14,834 nucleotides of DNA from Candidatus Arcticimaribacter sp. UBA7428 (GTDB lineage: Bacteria; Bacteroidota; Bacteroidia; Flavobacteriales; Flavobacteriaceae): contig DLQQ01000015.1 in assembly GCA_002477625.1 (NCBI GenBank), positions 10,001-24,834 on the forward strand. Reading direction: 5' to 3'. Within the stretch, counting starts at the first letter, position 1. Each line of letters opens with the position of its first letter. The notes beneath the pieces were generated by a model. It made no database searches and was not told where the DNA came from. It saw nothing but the letters and a program-made list of their open reading frames with translations. The translations under genes and the position numbers were made by a program. Below, piece after piece: positions 14,750 through 14,834 of the stretch.

Positions 14750-14834
14750 GGAGAAATGGCAGAGTGGTCGAATGCGGCAGTCTTGAAAACTGTTGAGGGT
14801 CACACCTCCGGGGGTTCGAATCCCTCTTTCTCCG
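14750..14834 (+). tRNA. tRNA-Ser (anticodon UGA)
   Basis: An 85-base tRNA. The acceptor stem GGAGAAA (14750-14756) pairs fully with TTTCTCC (14827-14833), with discriminator G at 14834. The anticodon arm is CAGT-CTTGAAA-ACTG with anticodon TGA at 14784-14786, reading UCA and related serine codons. The long variable arm (GAGG pairing with CCTC) is typical of serine tRNAs, and the T arm is GGGGG-TTCGAAT-CCCTC. The window ends on the discriminator base, so whether CCA is encoded cannot be seen. Confidence 0.97.

Noticed and set aside
14750..14834. tRNA-Ser as the attachment site of an integrated element
   Set aside because: The tRNA is complete, but there is no integrase gene or repeated tRNA fragment in the window, and the sequence stops at its 3' end.

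Overview
The window reads as an ordinary chromosomal stretch from a member of the Bacteroidota, most likely a (probably marine) Flavobacteriaceae. Grounds: AT-rich coding sequence, absence of Shine-Dalgarno sequences before clear start codons, several perfect copies of the Bacteroidota -7 promoter box (TAnnTTTG), and lineage-typical proteins (DUF4377/Kazal lipoprotein, a DUF6952-like small protein, a RibB carrying a decayed GTP cyclohydrolase II half). No mobile element, CRISPR array, phage gene, rRNA or long repeat was seen. The largest gene-free gap is 184 bp (6799-6982), so no gap exceeds 300 bases.

Left part, 53-3508, plus strand: a tight three-gene unit encodes a multi-pass membrane acyltransferase-like protein, an exported or anchored ThuA-like protein, and a haloalkane dehalogenase of the DhlA-like subfamily with its full catalytic set. 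A separate small lipoprotein follows that joins a DUF4377-like domain to a Kazal-like cysteine domain.

Middle, 3505-8213: dihydrolipoyl dehydrogenase (lpdA) lies on the minus strand, its stop overlapping the lipoprotein stop. Divergent from it are a minimal two-helix K+-channel-like protein and an NhaC-type Na+/H+ antiporter, a plausible ion-homeostasis pair. A redox unit follows: 2-Cys peroxiredoxin, a CGNC thioredoxin-like protein and a small DUF6952-like protein, closed by a good hairpin terminator.

Right part, 8239-13888: one chain of overlapping or abutting genes, ftsK - lolA - lptF/G-type permease - ribB, behind a TAnnTTTG box. It links chromosome translocation at division, lipoprotein transport, LPS export and riboflavin precursor synthesis. 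On the minus strand a TauE/SafE (TSUP) permease converges on ribB with a 1-bp gap. The window ends exactly on the discriminator base of a tRNA-Ser(UGA), preceded by its own perfect -7 box.

Nothing here looks like a clearly new system. The items most worth a second look are the DUF4377-Kazal lipoprotein, the dehalogenase-ThuA-acyltransferase operon, the RibB with a dead second half, and the small conserved-looking partner of the peroxiredoxin/thioredoxin pair.
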